Positions 43,051 through 44,488 of a DNA stretch of 44,488 bases are shown in pieces (the first letter of the stretch is position 1; every line of letters starts with the position of its first letter). The notes beneath the pieces were generated by a model, which was not told the DNA's origin, searched no databases, and worked only from the letters and a program-made list of their open reading frames with translations. The stretch is from Chara braunii. Its lineage: Eukaryota > Streptophyta > Charophyceae > Charales > Characeae. Both the position numbers and the translations under genes were made by a program. Where the stretch lies: contig BFEA01000072.1 of NCBI GenBank assembly GCA_003427395.1, forward strand, positions 1,980,479-2,024,966, given 5' to 3'.

Positions 43051-44488
43051 GAAGGTGCGCTCAAAGACCCTCAATTGTATGAGGTTGTGCCCATAGGATA
43101 CCTGGTCCTGATACTTCTTGGTGGTGAGTTGGCAAACGTGGTATAGAGGGGCTGCACCTTTTTTTTTTTTTTTTTTTTTTTTGAATAAACTCCCTGCACT
43201 TTGTATAGTGCTTACATTTTGAATCTCAGATTCCTTGAGATCCAGGGAGGAACAGTGTAGATGCTTCACTATACAACCGTCCCTTGGTGCAGATCGATTG
43301 CCTCTTGTCCAGCTCTTAGATTGCACATCGAGTCTAAGGGTCATGAGTTGTTGGTGTGACTTCTGTTCCTGCCAGGTGGAATATGTTCTCTGGTCGTATC
43401 CACCTTAAAGTCACACACTGACCGGTGTGTAGAGCAGTGTAGACAACATTATCGACTGTTGGTTGGCGGGCATCGTGGAGGGCTCAATGTATAACCCACC
43501 TCTCCCCTCCACGTGGAGACATCTCGTCGGCTTTTGACTTGGTGGCGCCATGGCCTGCTTATGGTCTAACATCCGCTTTGCTGCAGCAATTGCTACAACA
43601 CTTGGTGAAGGTTTATGGACAATGTATGGAGTTGCAATCAGACTCGTGCTCAAACACACTTTTCATGCATGTAAACAGCACGCAGCATACTGGCGACATC
43701 CGCCCACTCAAAACTCAGAGATATGGCTTTCAGATACGAGTTCACTCTCAATTGGCTATGGCGACTTCAGTGCCCAAACATCTCACTGTTCACATACACT
43801 GGATCACCCTGGATATCCCACACGCATCACTCTAACACTCGAACACACACACACACTCGCTACTAACTACAGCTATGGCAGCTATCGCTGCATCTAACCT
43901 ATCGCTATGCTAACTCCCTCTCTCTTGCCCACTGCGTCCTCCGGGCTCATCCGCAGACCTCCTTGCACAAGTCGCTGTGGCAGCGCTTCCACATGGCTCA
44001 CGCAGGAATGAATGAATGGCTGGGTGCTGCCTCTTGATTTATACTTCAGAAACTCGTTGGTCTGCCCTTTGCCATCGGCCCTTGGTGCTCACAGTCCCCC
44101 TGTGGTACTTGCTGGACCGGACTGGGACTGACTGGACCTTCCGCTGACTGACTGTGGACTCACCGCTATCCTACCGACGTTGTACTGCTGTTGCACTGCG
44201 GTTTAGTCCACCACTTGCCTCGCCACTTGACCACTTGCCCACTTGCCTACCTTCTAGAAGGTCTACAGCTAAGCTTCCGGAACTCACTAAGACTTCTACG
44301 CTATAGACCTACAGATCGAACCCCTACTGCCTATGGACCTACGACAGACCTACCAACTATCTGCGAATACACAGGTCACAGGTTCAATTCTCGGGATCCA
44401 TACAGATACTGTACATAGGTAGGGTGAGGTCTAGGGATCGAACCCTGGGTACTGCATCCGCTACTGCTAAAAGGTGAAAACCGTTTCA
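43051..44488. other. Non-coding end of window; T-run and B-box-like words
   Basis: A T-run lies at about 43159-43182. No protein recognised. Near the window end, GGTTCAATTCT (about 44382, plus) and GGTTCGATCCC (reverse complement of about 44432-44442) each match the pol III B box, in opposite orientation, but no tRNA cloverleaf could be drawn. Confidence 0.4.

Noticed and set aside
44370-44460. tRNA gene or SINE at the window end
   Set aside because: Two B-box-like words in opposite orientation, but no A box at proper distance and no cloverleaf.

Overview
Kind of DNA. The window is a repeat-dominated, gene-poor eukaryotic nuclear sequence. It is packed with decayed Ty3/gypsy (Metaviridae-type) LTR retrotransposons, solo LTRs, microsatellites and one assembly gap (155 N). 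There are no operons, ribosome binding sites, tRNA or rRNA genes, or CRISPR arrays. The gag-pol fragments, the very large LTRs (about 1.0 and 2.4 kb), an initiator-Met-like primer binding site and a chromodomain-like integrase tail fit a large green-plant or charophyte genome. From memory the protein style recalls Chara, but no search could be run. I see no intact host gene. Nearly every real coding stretch is a retrotransposon pseudogene.

Layout. 1-1888 holds element A (+), a degraded RT, RNase H and integrase-finger fragment with an internal tandem duplication, cut off at a TG microsatellite. 1889-5019 is non-coding (microsatellites, A/C-rich and purine-rich repeats, hairpins). 5024-6006 is a solo LTR (-) with a 4-bp target duplication. 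6240-7032 is an LTR-like sequence, followed by element B (-, 7028-8480), an RT/RNase H pseudogene. 8481-10964 is non-coding with TC and GATT microsatellites. 10969-20012 is element C, a 9.04-kb Ty3/gypsy copy with both LTRs and a matching 4-bp target duplication. Its gag-PR-RT middle (14521-16781) is inverted, and both junctions keep the reading frame. 20378-27590 is element D (+, gag-PR-RT-RNase H-IN); its integrase is split by a 2,430-bp solo LTR (24655-27084) with a 4-bp target duplication. 27593-29231 is element E (+), an RNase H and integrase 3' fragment of A's family fused directly to D. 29748-31398 is element F (-): LTR end, Met-type primer binding site, zinc-knuckle/coiled-coil gag-like region and a GIY-YIG nuclease domain. 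31399-38600 is LTR-like sequence and then a non-coding block built from local tandem duplications. 39035-40376 is a purine-rich minisatellite ending in a 41-G run. 40377-40836 is a minus-strand open stretch I do not recognise. 41265-42143 is a second LTR-like sequence. 42636-43050 is a large inverted duplication. The rest shows nothing recognisable.

How the parts relate. Gag, protease, RT, RNase H and integrase would together copy and insert the elements through an RNA intermediate. Every copy here carries stops, frameshifts or lost catalytic residues, so none looks autonomous. Order of events can be read from nesting: the 2.43-kb solo LTR landed in D after D inserted. The strongest leads are the in-frame internal inversion in C, the GIY-YIG domain in an LTR-type element (F), and the shared 4-bp target duplications.
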